Part shown: positions 7,179-14,850 of the stretch, piece by piece
Layout: each line of letters opens with the position of its first letter
Position numbering within the stretch: the stretch's first letter is position 1
Source of the DNA: JANYCO01 sp964437245
Lineage (GTDB): Bacteria > Bacteroidota > Bacteroidia > Cytophagales > Cytophagaceae
Direction of reading: 5' to 3'
Assembly (NCBI GenBank): GCA_964437245.1
Contig: CAYTGJ010000099.1
Span: 1 to 16,759 of the forward strand
DNA length: 16,759 nucleotides
Program-made: the position numbers and the translations under genes
The notes under the pieces: generated by a model
Databases searched by the model: none
What the model was told of the DNA's origin: nothing
What the model saw: only the letters and a program-made list of their open reading frames with translations

Positions 7179-7859
7179 ATGAAAAAGATACTACTCACGT
7201 TTATAATTTCCTGTGCTGCGTTCACCGCCTTTTCCCAAGTAAAAGTGGGCATACGGTTAGCCCCCGGTTTCGGACTGACCGGCGTAGAAGACAAAGTCTC
7301 GGGCATTACGGATTATTCCAGGGGTACTACCTCTATGGCTTTTACTATCGGCCCTCACGTTGACTTTTTTCTAAACGACAATATTGCCTTCTGCACAGGC
7401 TTATGGTGGTCTTCACGCAAGGTCTCTGTAAAAACCCAAAATTTATTTTTAGTCCAAACGAATACTTCCAGCTTACAGTACCTCCAGGTCCCTTTCACCT
7501 TCAAAGCTTATACGAATGAAGTGACCGATGGCCTGAGAATATATGCCCAACTCGGAGGATTCGTTGAAACGAAGATCTCGGACAAACTGAAATCTTCTTC
7601 TCCTGACCTTACCAATATTCCCGGTTATTCTTATGAGAAATGGTACCAGTATGCCAATGTTGGAATATATGCCGGTGCCGGAGCAGAAATTGCGGTCAAC
7701 GAAAGTAATGCATTTTATGCGGGTATTTTCTACCAGAGGGGACTGGTCAACCAGGCTAGAAATTTTAAAAACAGTATTGGCGGTAGTCAGAATGACTTTG
7801 CAAAACAAGCGAAAGTAATTCTGAGTACTCTTGGATTGGAAGTAGGCTTTAAGTTTTAG
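7179..7859 (+). CDS. Outer-membrane beta-barrel protein (PorT/OMP_b-brl_2-like)
   Basis: 226 aa with a signal peptide MKKILLTFIISCAAFTAFSQ, cut after residue 19 or 20. The mature part is a series of amphipathic strands (VKVGIRLAPGFGLTG, FTIGPHVDFFLNDNIAFCTGLWW, LQYLQVPFTFKAYT, LRIYAQLGGFVETKI, NVGIYAGAGAEIAV, NAFYAGIFYQRG) ending in LGLEVGFKF, with the C-terminal Phe expected of proteins assembled by BAM. The YLQVPFTFK strand matches the YLExP-type strand conserved in the OMP_b-brl_2 family, giving a small eight- to ten-strand barrel. Its specific role (structural, adhesion, small-solute pore) cannot be told. It has its own promoter and converges on the next gene with a 67-bp gap that shows no clear terminator. 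Confidence 0.85.
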   Translation: MKKILLTFIISCAAFTAFSQVKVGIRLAPGFGLTGVEDKVSGITDYSRGTTSMAFTIGPHVDFFLNDNIAFCTGLWWSSRKVSVKTQNLFLVQTNTSSLQYLQVPFTFKAYTNEVTDGLRIYAQLGGFVETKISDKLKSSSPDLTNIPGYSYEKWYQYANVGIYAGAGAEIAVNESNAFYAGIFYQRGLVNQARNFKNSIGGSQNDFAKQAKVILSTLGLEVGFKF

Positions 7860-7926
7860 GAAGCGGTTACGCCCCTTATTCTAGCAGCTCTCCCTGTTTT
7901 GATATATTATTAAAGCTATTATTCCA

Positions 7927-8460
7927 CTAAGAATATTTTTCCAATGCCAGGTCAATTTCCTGTTGCAAACCCAGCTCTGACCGCTTCAGCCTTAACAGGA
8001 GCTTATGTGCGTTCGGATGCCTGATACTACCTAAGGCATTTACAAAAGATACTTTCTCTTCCAATGTAAATCTCGCATACGACAAACCGGCTAAATAATC
8101 CCAGGCTTCCGATAGGCCCAACACCGCAATAGCTTCCAGAAGTATACTTTTATTGACGGCTGTCCCGAGACCGGCCCCCAGTTTCTTGAGTAGTATAGTT
8201 TTCGACTCCTGGTCTTCGATTAACGCCAGCAAATCAAGTAACTCCAGTTCAAAATTCTCCTTGGTAACCGGGGCATACGCTGCAGCTTCAGGAGGATTTA
8301 TAAAAAGATCAACAATACCTTGTTCCAACAACTCTTTATGTTGCCAATACCATTGTATTCTGCGCTGATCATAAAAGCCAGGGTCTTCTGCTTCTTCAGT
8401 AAAGGGAGAGGGGCTCATCGCGAGAAGAGCTATTTCGTTTATCAATGTTTCAGCATTCAT
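7927..8460 (-). CDS. 177-aa helical protein of unknown function
   Basis: I do not recognise the family. The protein (MNAETLINEIALLAMSPSPF...) has no signal peptide or membrane segment and is acidic and leucine/alanine-rich. The second half looks like two or three HEAT-like helical hairpins: ENFELELLDLLALIED, SKTILLKKLGAGLG, NKSILLEAIAVLGLSEAWDYL, EEKVSFVNALGSIRHPNAHKLLLRLKR. The last helix pair, with the RHPNAHKLL turn, is typical of HEAT/armadillo repeat ends, so a protein-interaction role is possible. It is monocistronic, with a purine-rich GGAGG 9 nt before the ATG, unusual in this phylum and this window. A 182-bp AT-rich stretch separates its start from the MITE-like element. Confidence 0.7.
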   Translation of the reverse strand: MNAETLINEIALLAMSPSPFTEEAEDPGFYDQRRIQWYWQHKELLEQGIVDLFINPPEAAAYAPVTKENFELELLDLLALIEDQESKTILLKKLGAGLGTAVNKSILLEAIAVLGLSEAWDYLAGLSYARFTLEEKVSFVNALGSIRHPNAHKLLLRLKRSELGLQQEIDLALEKYS

Positions 8461-8469
8461 ATAGTTAAT

Positions 8470-8474
8470 CCTCC
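8470..8474 (-). promoter_or_regulatory. Shine-Dalgarno-like GGAGG
   Basis: On the minus strand GGAGG precedes the ATG of the 177-aa gene by 9 nt, ideal spacing for an anti-SD contact. It is the only clear SD sequence noticed at a gene start in the window, and it supports that start codon. Confidence 0.5.
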
Positions 8475-8598
8475 GGATACTTCAAGAGTAAGAAATATAA
8501 AAATAATAATATTTGTAATTCCAAAGAATGGATTCAAGAAATAGCCAAATATTCCCCTAGCCTGGTACTCGTTTGATAAAATTCCATAAACTTATTTC

Positions 8599-8634
8599 TG
8601 CATACAATAAATGCTATAACTATATAGCAATGCA
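8599..8634. repeat. Nested inverted repeats next to the MITE-like element
   Basis: TGCTATA (8612-8618) and TATAGCA (8623-8629) form a 7-bp stem with loop ACTA, nested inside TGCAT (8599-8603) and ATGCA (8630-8634). It lies six bases before the left direct repeat of the element at 8641. It could be a target-site preference or an unrelated hairpin. Confidence 0.35.
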
Positions 8635-8671
8635 ACTATAAAAATGGTGATTCTGGTCTATGATTTAGTAC

Positions 8672-8705
8672 GGTCCGTGTCTTGTCCCCTGACAAGACAC
8701 GGACC
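8672..8705. repeat. Perfect 15-bp hairpin with 4-nt loop inside the MITE-like element
   Basis: GGTCCGTGTCTTGTC (8672-8686), loop CCCT (8687-8690), exact complement GACAAGACACGGACC (8691-8705). It starts immediately inside the left terminal repeat. No U-tract follows, so it is not an ordinary terminator; a transposase-recognition or cruciform structure is more likely. Confidence 0.85.
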
Positions 8706-8744
8706 AACCTGAGGGTATTTTATAATATAGATACCATAACTGTC

Positions 8745-8768
8745 AATTTTATATTAAACGGTAAAATT
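8745..8768. repeat. Stem-loop core of the dispersed repeat, copy 1
   Basis: AATTTTA (8745-8751), 10-nt loop TATTAAACGG, TAAAATT (8762-8768). The surrounding 44 bp (8742-8785) recur at 14993-15036 with 37 matching positions. In copy 2 the stem reads AACTTTA/TAAAGTT: a T-A pair here is a C-G pair there. Confidence 0.6.
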
Positions 8769-8947
8769 ATGATAGGACAACACAACCGACGCATTTCCCC
8801 CTTGTGCGGCTGTTCGTGTGTAAGCGGAGGGGACTATGGTGTAAGTGCCAAATCATAGACTAGAGCCAAAATGGTTAATCGTTTGTAAGCTACTATCAAT
8901 AATACTCGTCATCCACTCCAGTGCAAACAACAAACATAACCTGAAAA

Positions 8948-8988
8948 TATAAAGGTCTTGCCTGCAATACACAGACAAGACCTTTATA
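8948..8988 (-). terminator. Intrinsic terminator of the GH5 gene
   Basis: TATAAAGGTCTTG (8948-8960) and its exact complement CAAGACCTTTATA (8976-8988), a 13-bp stem with a 15-nt loop. On the minus strand the stem is followed by TTTTC, and it begins about 20 nt after the GH5 stop codon. Confidence 0.85.
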
Positions 8989-9009
8989 CTGATCTGAAAA
9001 ATTCTGACG

Positions 9010-11583
9010 CTATTCCGCCTTTATTATTTTTCTGGTGATGACACCGTTAGGTGTATTGAACTTGACAATGTACAAGTCCGCCGGCTGAGCGGAGGCATCC
9101 CATACAAACTGGTGAGTACCGGTGCTTAAGTACCCTTCTGTAATGGTTTGCACCTGCTGACCTGTTTTATTGTATACGATGACAGACACTTCACCTGCTT
9201 GTTCTACGGCTACTTCCAGGGTGGTGGATGTAAAGAACGGATTAGGAGCATTGCTCAGCAAGGCACTGTTTACGCTTGCAGCACTACTCTCATGACCGAT
9301 TCTTGCTGAACAAGGACCGAGGAGAACCCAGGCATCGTTCCAGTACGAACCGGTACCAGGTGCATAGGCCCATGAGGCACCATTGCACCAGCCTGTGAAA
9401 GGATAGGGTTTACATTCATAACTGTTGCCGGCATTTCTCACTTTGCTTCCGGCTATGTACCCACCGTTTTCAACGTACTGAGGAAGGTTGCAGGTATTGT
9501 TGTTCGCTGTATTTACGATAATGCTGCGTGCAGCAGAGGTGGTCACCGCTCCGTTATTATCGGTCGCTCTTGCAGTAATGGTATACGTTCCTGCTGCTAC
9601 ATTATTCCAGGTGAAACTATACGGGGAAGAGTTATCTGTCCCCAGCAAAGTACTGCCATTATAGAAGGAAACCCCAGTGACGGAGCCGTCAGCGTCAGAA
9701 GCGCTGGCCGATAGGGTAATACTTGCCGGAGCCGTGAACGTCGCATTGTTGGCTGGAGCAGTAAGGCTCACGCTCGGCGGTTGATTGGTGGTCCCGGTTC
9801 CGAATACCAGCCTGTCGAGGTTAAAGTCAGTGCTGGTAGCAAATACACGTAAGATCTTCTGTCCGGCAGTCAGATTCACATTGTTCACCACGACCGTTTG
9901 CCATGTTTGCCATCCCCCGGTAGTAGGAAGCGAAAAATTTGCAATGCTATTGCCGTCCAGCTCCAGCCGGAATGTTTTGCCCGCTGCAATGGCAGCAATC
10001 CTGGCCGTGATGGAATAATTTCCCGCACTAGTTACATTCACCGAGTATTCCAGCCATTCATTGGTTTCGATCCATCCTACGTTGTATCCTCCATCATTCG
10101 TCGATTCAATGTCCACGGCATCGTTGCGGTAAGCGCCTCCCTGATTGGCCGGAGTAAGGTCGTTAAACGCAACACCTGGTCCGCCGGTATCATAGTTTTC
10201 AGCTTCAATGGTACCTGGAATATTCCATCGGGTCCCGCCATAAGGTCCTCTGGCTACAGGAGCATTGACAATGACTGTGACAGCACCGGAAACAGTGGTA
10301 GCCCCGCCGTTGTCGGTTGCTCTTGCGGTAATGGTATAAGTACCTGTTGCTACATTATTCCATGTAAAGCTATAGGGAGCTGAATTATCGGTCCCCAGCA
10401 GCGTGCTGCCGTTGTAAAAAGAAACTCCGGTAACGGAGCCGTCAGCGTCGGAAGCATTTGCCAAGAGGGTAATGCTCGCAGGAGCTGTGAAAGTCGCATT
10501 GTTTGCCGGTGCAGTAAGCGATACAGAAGGAGGTACATTTCCTGTAGGAAAATCATCGGCAGGCGTACTGATAAATTCTTTCGCCCAAAGACCGGCCTCT
10601 TTCAGATTGGCATCGCTCCAGTTGTTGGAGGAACATGTTCCCTGTTTCCACACCGCACCACTTCTGTGATCATCAGAGAAATTCCAGTTACACCAGCTGA
10701 TCTTTTTGTTACGCATCAGCGTGATGTATTTCTCCGTCATTGCTCTGTTGTTCGTTCCTTCTCCTGCGGCATTCTGAAATCCAAATTCGGTTACAAATAC
10801 CGGCAGTTCATTTGAAGCGGCATCCAATACTGCCAGATAAGCATCTCTGTGACTGTCTGCATAAAAATGGAAGGAGTACATCACGTTGGAATAGTTCAGC
10901 TTGTTGTTTACAACATCTCTGTAGGTATTCGAATTTCCTGTCCTGGAATACCCGAACGTTGCCCATCCGTCTGTTCCAACTGTAATTACTGCATCGTGGT
11001 CAATGGCCCTGATAGTGGGAATTACCTGATCGGCGTAGTTTTTGATAACAGCCCATGTAACACTGCTGCCGTTAGGCTCGTTGCAGATATCGTAGATGAT
11101 ATTCGGGTAATTTTTATAGGTATTGGCGATATCAGTAAAAAATGTTTTTGCCCTTGCCGTATTATAGTTTGGATCTCCGGGAGTCAACTGGTGAAAATCC
11201 ACCAAGGCATACATTCCTCTTGCGGTAGCAATGTCAATGAGTGCTTTTACTTTATTCGTATATCCCACCGGGTCTGTTTCGTATCCGCCTTCCTGCACAT
11301 ACATAGAGATCCGTAATATATCTGCCCCCCAGTTTTTGAGTGCGTCGAACGCGGCCGTTTTTGTATTGGAATAACAGTTGTTGTAAAACCACTGTATCCC
11401 ATGCGTACTCATTCCTCTTAATTGTATAGGGTTGTTGTACTGATTACACAACTTTGTCCCGATCACCTTGAGCTGACCATTGATCCCTGCCGGACTGTTC
11501 GGAGGAATGTTTTGTCCCTGAAGATAATGCTGCGTGCTGATCATCACGATAAGCAGCAGCAAAAAACATAGTTTTTTTTTCAT
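9010..11583 (-). CDS. Secreted multimodular GH5 endoglucanase-like enzyme with CBM6, Ig-like modules and T9SS tail
   Basis: 857 aa. Signal peptide about 1-22. GH5 catalytic domain about 35-340: RGMSTHGIQW around 56-65, H131 in VDFHQ, acid/base E169 in IIYDICNEPNG, nucleophile E266 in VFVTEFGF, and W300 in WCNWNFSD. The NEPNG and TEFG contexts resemble subfamily 2 endo-1,4-glucanases, so cellulose or other beta-glucan is the likely substrate; mannan or xylan are possible. Next are an Ig-like Big_7 module (351-440), a CBM6-type sugar-binding module (about 446-595), a second, nearly identical Big_7 module (602-691), a Cys/Trp-rich module resembling CBM5/12 (698-759) and a T9SS sorting domain (about 779-857, starting APNPF, ending RKIIKAE). 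The enzyme should act at the cell surface or outside. It lies downstream of a transmembrane regulator on the same strand and has its own terminator. Confidence 0.93.
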   Translation of the reverse strand: MKKKLCFLLLLIVMISTQHYLQGQNIPPNSPAGINGQLKVIGTKLCNQYNNPIQLRGMSTHGIQWFYNNCYSNTKTAAFDALKNWGADILRISMYVQEGGYETDPVGYTNKVKALIDIATARGMYALVDFHQLTPGDPNYNTARAKTFFTDIANTYKNYPNIIYDICNEPNGSSVTWAVIKNYADQVIPTIRAIDHDAVITVGTDGWATFGYSRTGNSNTYRDVVNNKLNYSNVMYSFHFYADSHRDAYLAVLDAASNELPVFVTEFGFQNAAGEGTNNRAMTEKYITLMRNKKISWCNWNFSDDHRSGAVWKQGTCSSNNWSDANLKEAGLWAKEFISTPADDFPTGNVPPSVSLTAPANNATFTAPASITLLANASDADGSVTGVSFYNGSTLLGTDNSAPYSFTWNNVATGTYTITARATDNGGATTVSGAVTVIVNAPVARGPYGGTRWNIPGTIEAENYDTGGPGVAFNDLTPANQGGAYRNDAVDIESTNDGGYNVGWIETNEWLEYSVNVTSAGNYSITARIAAIAAGKTFRLELDGNSIANFSLPTTGGWQTWQTVVVNNVNLTAGQKILRVFATSTDFNLDRLVFGTGTTNQPPSVSLTAPANNATFTAPASITLSASASDADGSVTGVSFYNGSTLLGTDNSSPYSFTWNNVAAGTYTITARATDNNGAVTTSAARSIIVNTANNNTCNLPQYVENGGYIAGSKVRNAGNSYECKPYPFTGWCNGASWAYAPGTGSYWNDAWVLLGPCSARIGHESSAASVNSALLSNAPNPFFTSTTLEVAVEQAGEVSVIVYNKTGQQVQTITEGYLSTGTHQFVWDASAQPADLYIVKFNTPNGVITRKIIKAE

Positions 11584-11674
11584 TTCGTTCTTGGTTTAAT
11601 GTGTTTATAAAAAATTCAGGCTTTTAATCAGGATCGAAAAATTTTCGGCAAATAGAATTTATTAAATAATTAAA

Positions 11675-11713
11675 AGCACTTATCAAATATATAGAGTGCC
11701 CTAGGGAAGTGCT
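11675..11713 (-). promoter_or_regulatory. Candidate GH5 promoter box flanked by AGTGC half-sites
   Basis: On the minus strand TATATTTG (plus-strand 11684-11691) fits the -7 consensus TAnnTTTG, about 100 bp before the GH5 ATG; no TTTG lies at the -33 position. Around it are GCACT (11676-11680) and two AGTGC copies (11695-11699 and 11708-11712). The outer pair forms the exact 7-bp inverted repeat AGCACTT/AAGTGCT (11675-11681, 11707-11713), and CCCTAGGG lies at 11699-11706. An operator overlapping a weak promoter is inferred. Confidence 0.35.
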
Positions 11714-11736
11714 ATTTTTGTACCCAGACAAAAGAA

Positions 11737-11776
11737 GGACATATAGGGAGGGAGGACATGGACATAATAAGGACAT
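11737..11776. promoter_or_regulatory. Cluster of four GGACAT direct repeats
   Basis: GGACAT occurs at 11737, 11754, 11760 and 11771, three of them as AGGACAT, within 40 bp. It lies about 155-195 bp upstream of the GH5 start and is also in the 3' region of the regulator transcript. It could be an iterated activator site or purine-rich low complexity. Confidence 0.35.
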
Positions 11777-11781
11777 AATTC

Positions 11782-11800
11782 AAAAAAGGCCTTTAAAGGC
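11782..11800 (-). terminator. Probable terminator of the transmembrane regulator
   Basis: On the minus strand the palindrome GCCTTTAAAGGC (11789-11800) is followed by CTTTTTT (11782-11788), about 110 nt after the regulator stop. The stem is short, because the centre of the palindrome must form the loop, so strength is moderate. Confidence 0.5.
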
Positions 11801-11910
11801 AAAAAAGCCCGATAAAAACTTGAATACATCTCCTGTCAATTCTATTACTCCAATCTCCGGATCATCTTTTTGTAAAAAATACACTTCTTGAAAAGTCTCT
11901 CTCCCCCTTC

Positions 11911-14850
11911 TTAAAAATGGAGAATATAATCTACCAACTTGCTGTCGTTGTCCAGGTTCAATTTATCTTTTAATCGGTAACGTCTTTTTTCAACGGCGGC
12001 TACGGATATATTCATGTGAAATGCTATTTCCTTGTTGGATTTATTCATCCGTATATACGCACAGAGCAATAACCAACTTTGATCCAGTTTTGGATGTTTT
12101 TCTTTGAGGCGCTGTAAAAAATTATGATGAACTTTGTCAAAATGGATCTGAAAATTAGACCAGTTGTCTTCCAGGTCAAAGTGCTGATCAATGTTTTTTA
12201 TGACATCTTTAAATACTTTGGAATCCGGCTTTTCTTCGTCTTTCTCTATCTCTTTGAATTTTTCTTTTAAGTGTACAAGCAATTCTGTTTTTTGATTCAA
12301 CAGAGTAGCCAGTGAAGCGAGCTCATTGTTTTTCAATACCATTTTTTCCTCCAGCTGTTGGTTCCGGATGGCAATGAGTTCTTTTTCTTTTCTCAGAATC
12401 TCGGTCAGGTGTTCCTGTTCCATTAAATCCAATTCCTTGTGCTTTTGTTCTTCAAGGAGTTCCCTTTGTTTTCTGAACCGGGTAAGCACATATTTTGCCA
12501 ACAAGATAACCGCAATCATACAAATGATGCTGTATAGCGTATAGGCCAGGATCGACCGGTACCAGGGAGGGAGAATCCTGAAAGCATAGGAAGTTTCAGT
12601 ACTAAGGGTTCCGTAAATATTTTTTGCCCGAAGGGAAAACACATATTCTCCTTCCGATAAATTGGACAGCACTACCTGTGTAGTATTCGTCCAACCGGAC
12701 CAGTATTTTTCATCCGAACCCTTTCGGGAAAGTGCATACTGGTACTGTATTTTTTCTGTCCCTTCGTAGAAAGGAGCTGAAAAACTGATGCGAAGGGAGT
12801 TCAGCGTATACTCCCATTCTTTTATACTGTTTTGTTGCGTACTGACCAGGTCGCCGGACTGCGTGAAACTTCCTCCAAACAAAATGCTGTCGTTTCTGAA
12901 ATTGGCTTCTATTTTACGGACGAGTGCAGAAAAAATTTTATGGCGCCGGTTTTGATAATTACGATCAAACAAGACAAACCCATCCTGCGATCCGATCACG
13001 GATAAGGTGGTAGTAAGCGGTAGGACAAATTCATAACTCCCCACCAGGCTTCCGCTCAACCGGTGGAGAATTTCATCTTCCGCACGAAACAAACCAGTCT
13101 TGTTCTTTCTGTATAAGGTCAGATCGTTTTCGGAAAACAACCAGATGTTTCCTTCATTGTCCTGAATGATTTTGTCGATGTACAAATCTTTCCCGAATAA
13201 ATTTTCCAGGACAGTATCTTTTTCAAATTGTTTTCCTGTGGGAGCAATACAGTATACTCCCTTCTGGGAAGCAAATACCACTCTGTTGTTCACGATGGAT
13301 ACGTCAATAAAAAAATCAGGAGGAAAACCTCCCCGGTGATTATAATTTTCTGCGGATATAATATGCTCCAGATCCTCTGAAAGGATAATTTTATAAACAC
13401 CTTTATTCCCATGGCACATCCAGATAATTCCCTCCTTATCTTCCGAAAAGATCCGGCACGATTCTTCAAACCCTTTCAGTCTTCGAAGGTATTTCCAGGT
13501 ACCATTTTGCAGAGTGTATATTTCAAACCCTGCATGAGTTCCTTTGATGGCATATCCGGGCCGGCTTTTCAAGAGAGAAAAATTCCAATTGTCATAAGCT
13601 GTATTCCCTCCGGGGATTGCTACTACCTGATCATTTTTGACCTGGAATAAACGATTTCCCTGGCAGCACATCAGGGTATGATCTACTACAGAAATACTCC
13701 AGACCTGCCCTGAAATTCCTTTTACTGGTTTAAAACTGTTTTTCACGAAACGCTGGTCCCAATCTGTATAAAACAATCCCCGGGATGTTGCCAGGTAAAG
13801 TTTATTCTCAAATACTGCGGCACCAAATCCCATTCCCGGCACTCCGTAAGCATAGTCAAGAAAAGTGAAAGGACTGTTGATCTCTACATGGGCAATACCA
13901 TTGTCCAACGCAAGCCATAGGTTTTCTTCCCGGTCAAGAAAAGCATAATTGATATGATTGCTTTGGAGACCATTTTTTACATTGATATTTTTTAACACTT
14001 CTCCTGTTGAATCGACGATGTAAAATCCGTTATCCTCCGTTGCGATCAACAAGTTCCCGTCCGGCAGTATCAGTGCATGACTGAGCGTGGAGGCGAATAA
14101 TTCTGAGCGTGGAGCGAGAAAGGGACTCAATCCATTTTCTCCGAAACGAAAAATATTGTTTGGTGTGACCACCAGCAACTGATCTTTAAGATACGGTAAA
14201 AGTGTCACGACAGGAATGTTATTCAACATATATCCTCCCGCAACCGGCCGCAACTGATCACCTTCCAGCTTCCGCAACCCTTTTCCAGATTCCTGTACGT
14301 AGATGGTTTCGCCTATTTTTTTTGCGTACTGAAAATAACCGGAAGAATCTTCCGGATATATAAACTGAAAGCGCTGGTTTTTCCAAATCAGTATTTTTGA
14401 AGCGGAAAAAAAGACAACGGCCTCCCGGGAAGAACAGGTTTCCCAGATGTTCTCGATCGTTTTTTCTGCTTCCGGAATTTTGTCGCAGAGTGATCTGTAT
14501 ACGGAAGTACCTGAAGAATCGTAGCCAAGATAGCCCAGTTCATTCGTAGACCCGATATGCATACGTCCTTCAGAATTTATATTCAGAGAGAAGCCGCTCG
14601 TACCATTGGTAAGATGAATGGGCAGCCAGTAATTCCCATCGTATTCCATAATACCGTATACATTTCCAAAATACAGGATCCCTCTCTCGTCCTGGGTGAT
14701 GTATAGGTTCCGGGGATGCATATTGTAGTCTTTAGCAGTGTAATTCTTGATAGTGTATCCTCCTAAAAAATGTCTCCGGCTATGCTGTCCGTATACTTTA
14801 CAGGATAGGAGTAAAAAAATTAACAAAAAGAATCTGATCGTACCGCTCAC
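11911..14850 (-). CDS. SusR-like transmembrane one-component regulator (sensor propellers, Y_Y_Y, LuxR-type HTH)
   Basis: 979 aa. The start is GTG; an in-frame TAA lies directly before it, so no longer start is possible. A signal peptide covers about 1-22 (FFLLIFLLLSCKVYG, where LLSC could also act as a lipobox). The periplasmic part to about 690 has Reg_prop-type propeller repeats (for example ITQDERGILYFGNVYGI, DREENLWLALDNGIA, EDKEGIIWMCHGNKGV, DNEGNIWLFSENDL). A Y_Y_Y-type domain follows at about 695-757, a transmembrane helix at about 768-790, a long coiled coil at about 795-875, and a LuxR-like HTH at about 920-979 with recognition helix AAVEKRRYRLKDKLNL. There is no kinase, receiver or phospho-acceptor module, so signal would pass mechanically across the membrane to the HTH, as proposed for SusR. 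Its neighbour GH5 is the obvious candidate target. Confidence 0.9.
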   Translation of the reverse strand: MSGTIRFFLLIFLLLSCKVYGQHSRRHFLGGYTIKNYTAKDYNMHPRNLYITQDERGILYFGNVYGIMEYDGNYWLPIHLTNGTSGFSLNINSEGRMHIGSTNELGYLGYDSSGTSVYRSLCDKIPEAEKTIENIWETCSSREAVVFFSASKILIWKNQRFQFIYPEDSSGYFQYAKKIGETIYVQESGKGLRKLEGDQLRPVAGGYMLNNIPVVTLLPYLKDQLLVVTPNNIFRFGENGLSPFLAPRSELFASTLSHALILPDGNLLIATEDNGFYIVDSTGEVLKNINVKNGLQSNHINYAFLDREENLWLALDNGIAHVEINSPFTFLDYAYGVPGMGFGAAVFENKLYLATSRGLFYTDWDQRFVKNSFKPVKGISGQVWSISVVDHTLMCCQGNRLFQVKNDQVVAIPGGNTAYDNWNFSLLKSRPGYAIKGTHAGFEIYTLQNGTWKYLRRLKGFEESCRIFSEDKEGIIWMCHGNKGVYKIILSEDLEHIISAENYNHRGGFPPDFFIDVSIVNNRVVFASQKGVYCIAPTGKQFEKDTVLENLFGKDLYIDKIIQDNEGNIWLFSENDLTLYRKNKTGLFRAEDEILHRLSGSLVGSYEFVLPLTTTLSVIGSQDGFVLFDRNYQNRRHKIFSALVRKIEANFRNDSILFGGSFTQSGDLVSTQQNSIKEWEYTLNSLRISFSAPFYEGTEKIQYQYALSRKGSDEKYWSGWTNTTQVVLSNLSEGEYVFSLRAKNIYGTLSTETSYAFRILPPWYRSILAYTLYSIICMIAVILLAKYVLTRFRKQRELLEEQKHKELDLMEQEHLTEILRKEKELIAIRNQQLEEKMVLKNNELASLATLLNQKTELLVHLKEKFKEIEKDEEKPDSKVFKDVIKNIDQHFDLEDNWSNFQIHFDKVHHNFLQRLKEKHPKLDQSWLLLCAYIRMNKSNKEIAFHMNISVAAVEKRRYRLKDKLNLDNDSKLVDYILHF

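Larger units (their letters stand above)
8641..8875. mobile_element. MITE-like element, 219 bp, with terminal inverted repeats and 8-bp flanking direct repeat
   Basis: Body 8649-8867. The left terminal repeat 8649-8671 and right terminal repeat 8845-8867 are inverted copies matching at 18 of 23 positions, with an uninterrupted 11-bp core GTCTATGATTT (8656-8666) against AAATCATAGAC (8850-8860). The same octamer AAAATGGT flanks both sides (8641-8648 and 8868-8875), as a target-site duplication would. Inside are a perfect 15-bp hairpin (8672-8705), a 7-bp hairpin (8745-8768) and GC-rich imperfect pairing near 8797-8832. There is no transposase-sized frame, so it would be moved in trans. It lies between the GH5 terminator and the 177-aa gene. 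The parental transposase family is unknown to me. Confidence 0.62.
11584..11910. other. Upstream region of the GH5 gene / downstream region of the regulator
   Basis: 327 bp with no credible gene. From the GH5 side outward it holds AGTGC half-sites around a -7-like box (11675-11713), a cluster of four GGACAT hexamers (11737-11776) and the regulator's likely terminator (11782-11800). Confidence 0.6.

Noticed and set aside
7043..7363. A 106-codon plus-strand frame overlapping the outer-membrane protein start
   Set aside because: It spans the clear -33/-7 promoter and the signal-peptide codons of the real gene in another frame, and has no protein-like pattern.
8720..8747. A sigma70-like promoter on the minus strand (TTGACA-N16-TATAAA) inside the MITE-like element
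   Set aside because: Bacteroidota primary sigma factor does not use this consensus, and copy 2 keeps neither box well. It could matter only in a different host.
9898..10383. A 161-codon plus-strand frame within the GH5 gene, and similar long opposite-strand frames at 5025-5534 and 15654-16205
   Set aside because: All lie antisense to genes with strong domain evidence; the translations are low-complexity shadows without recognisable domains.
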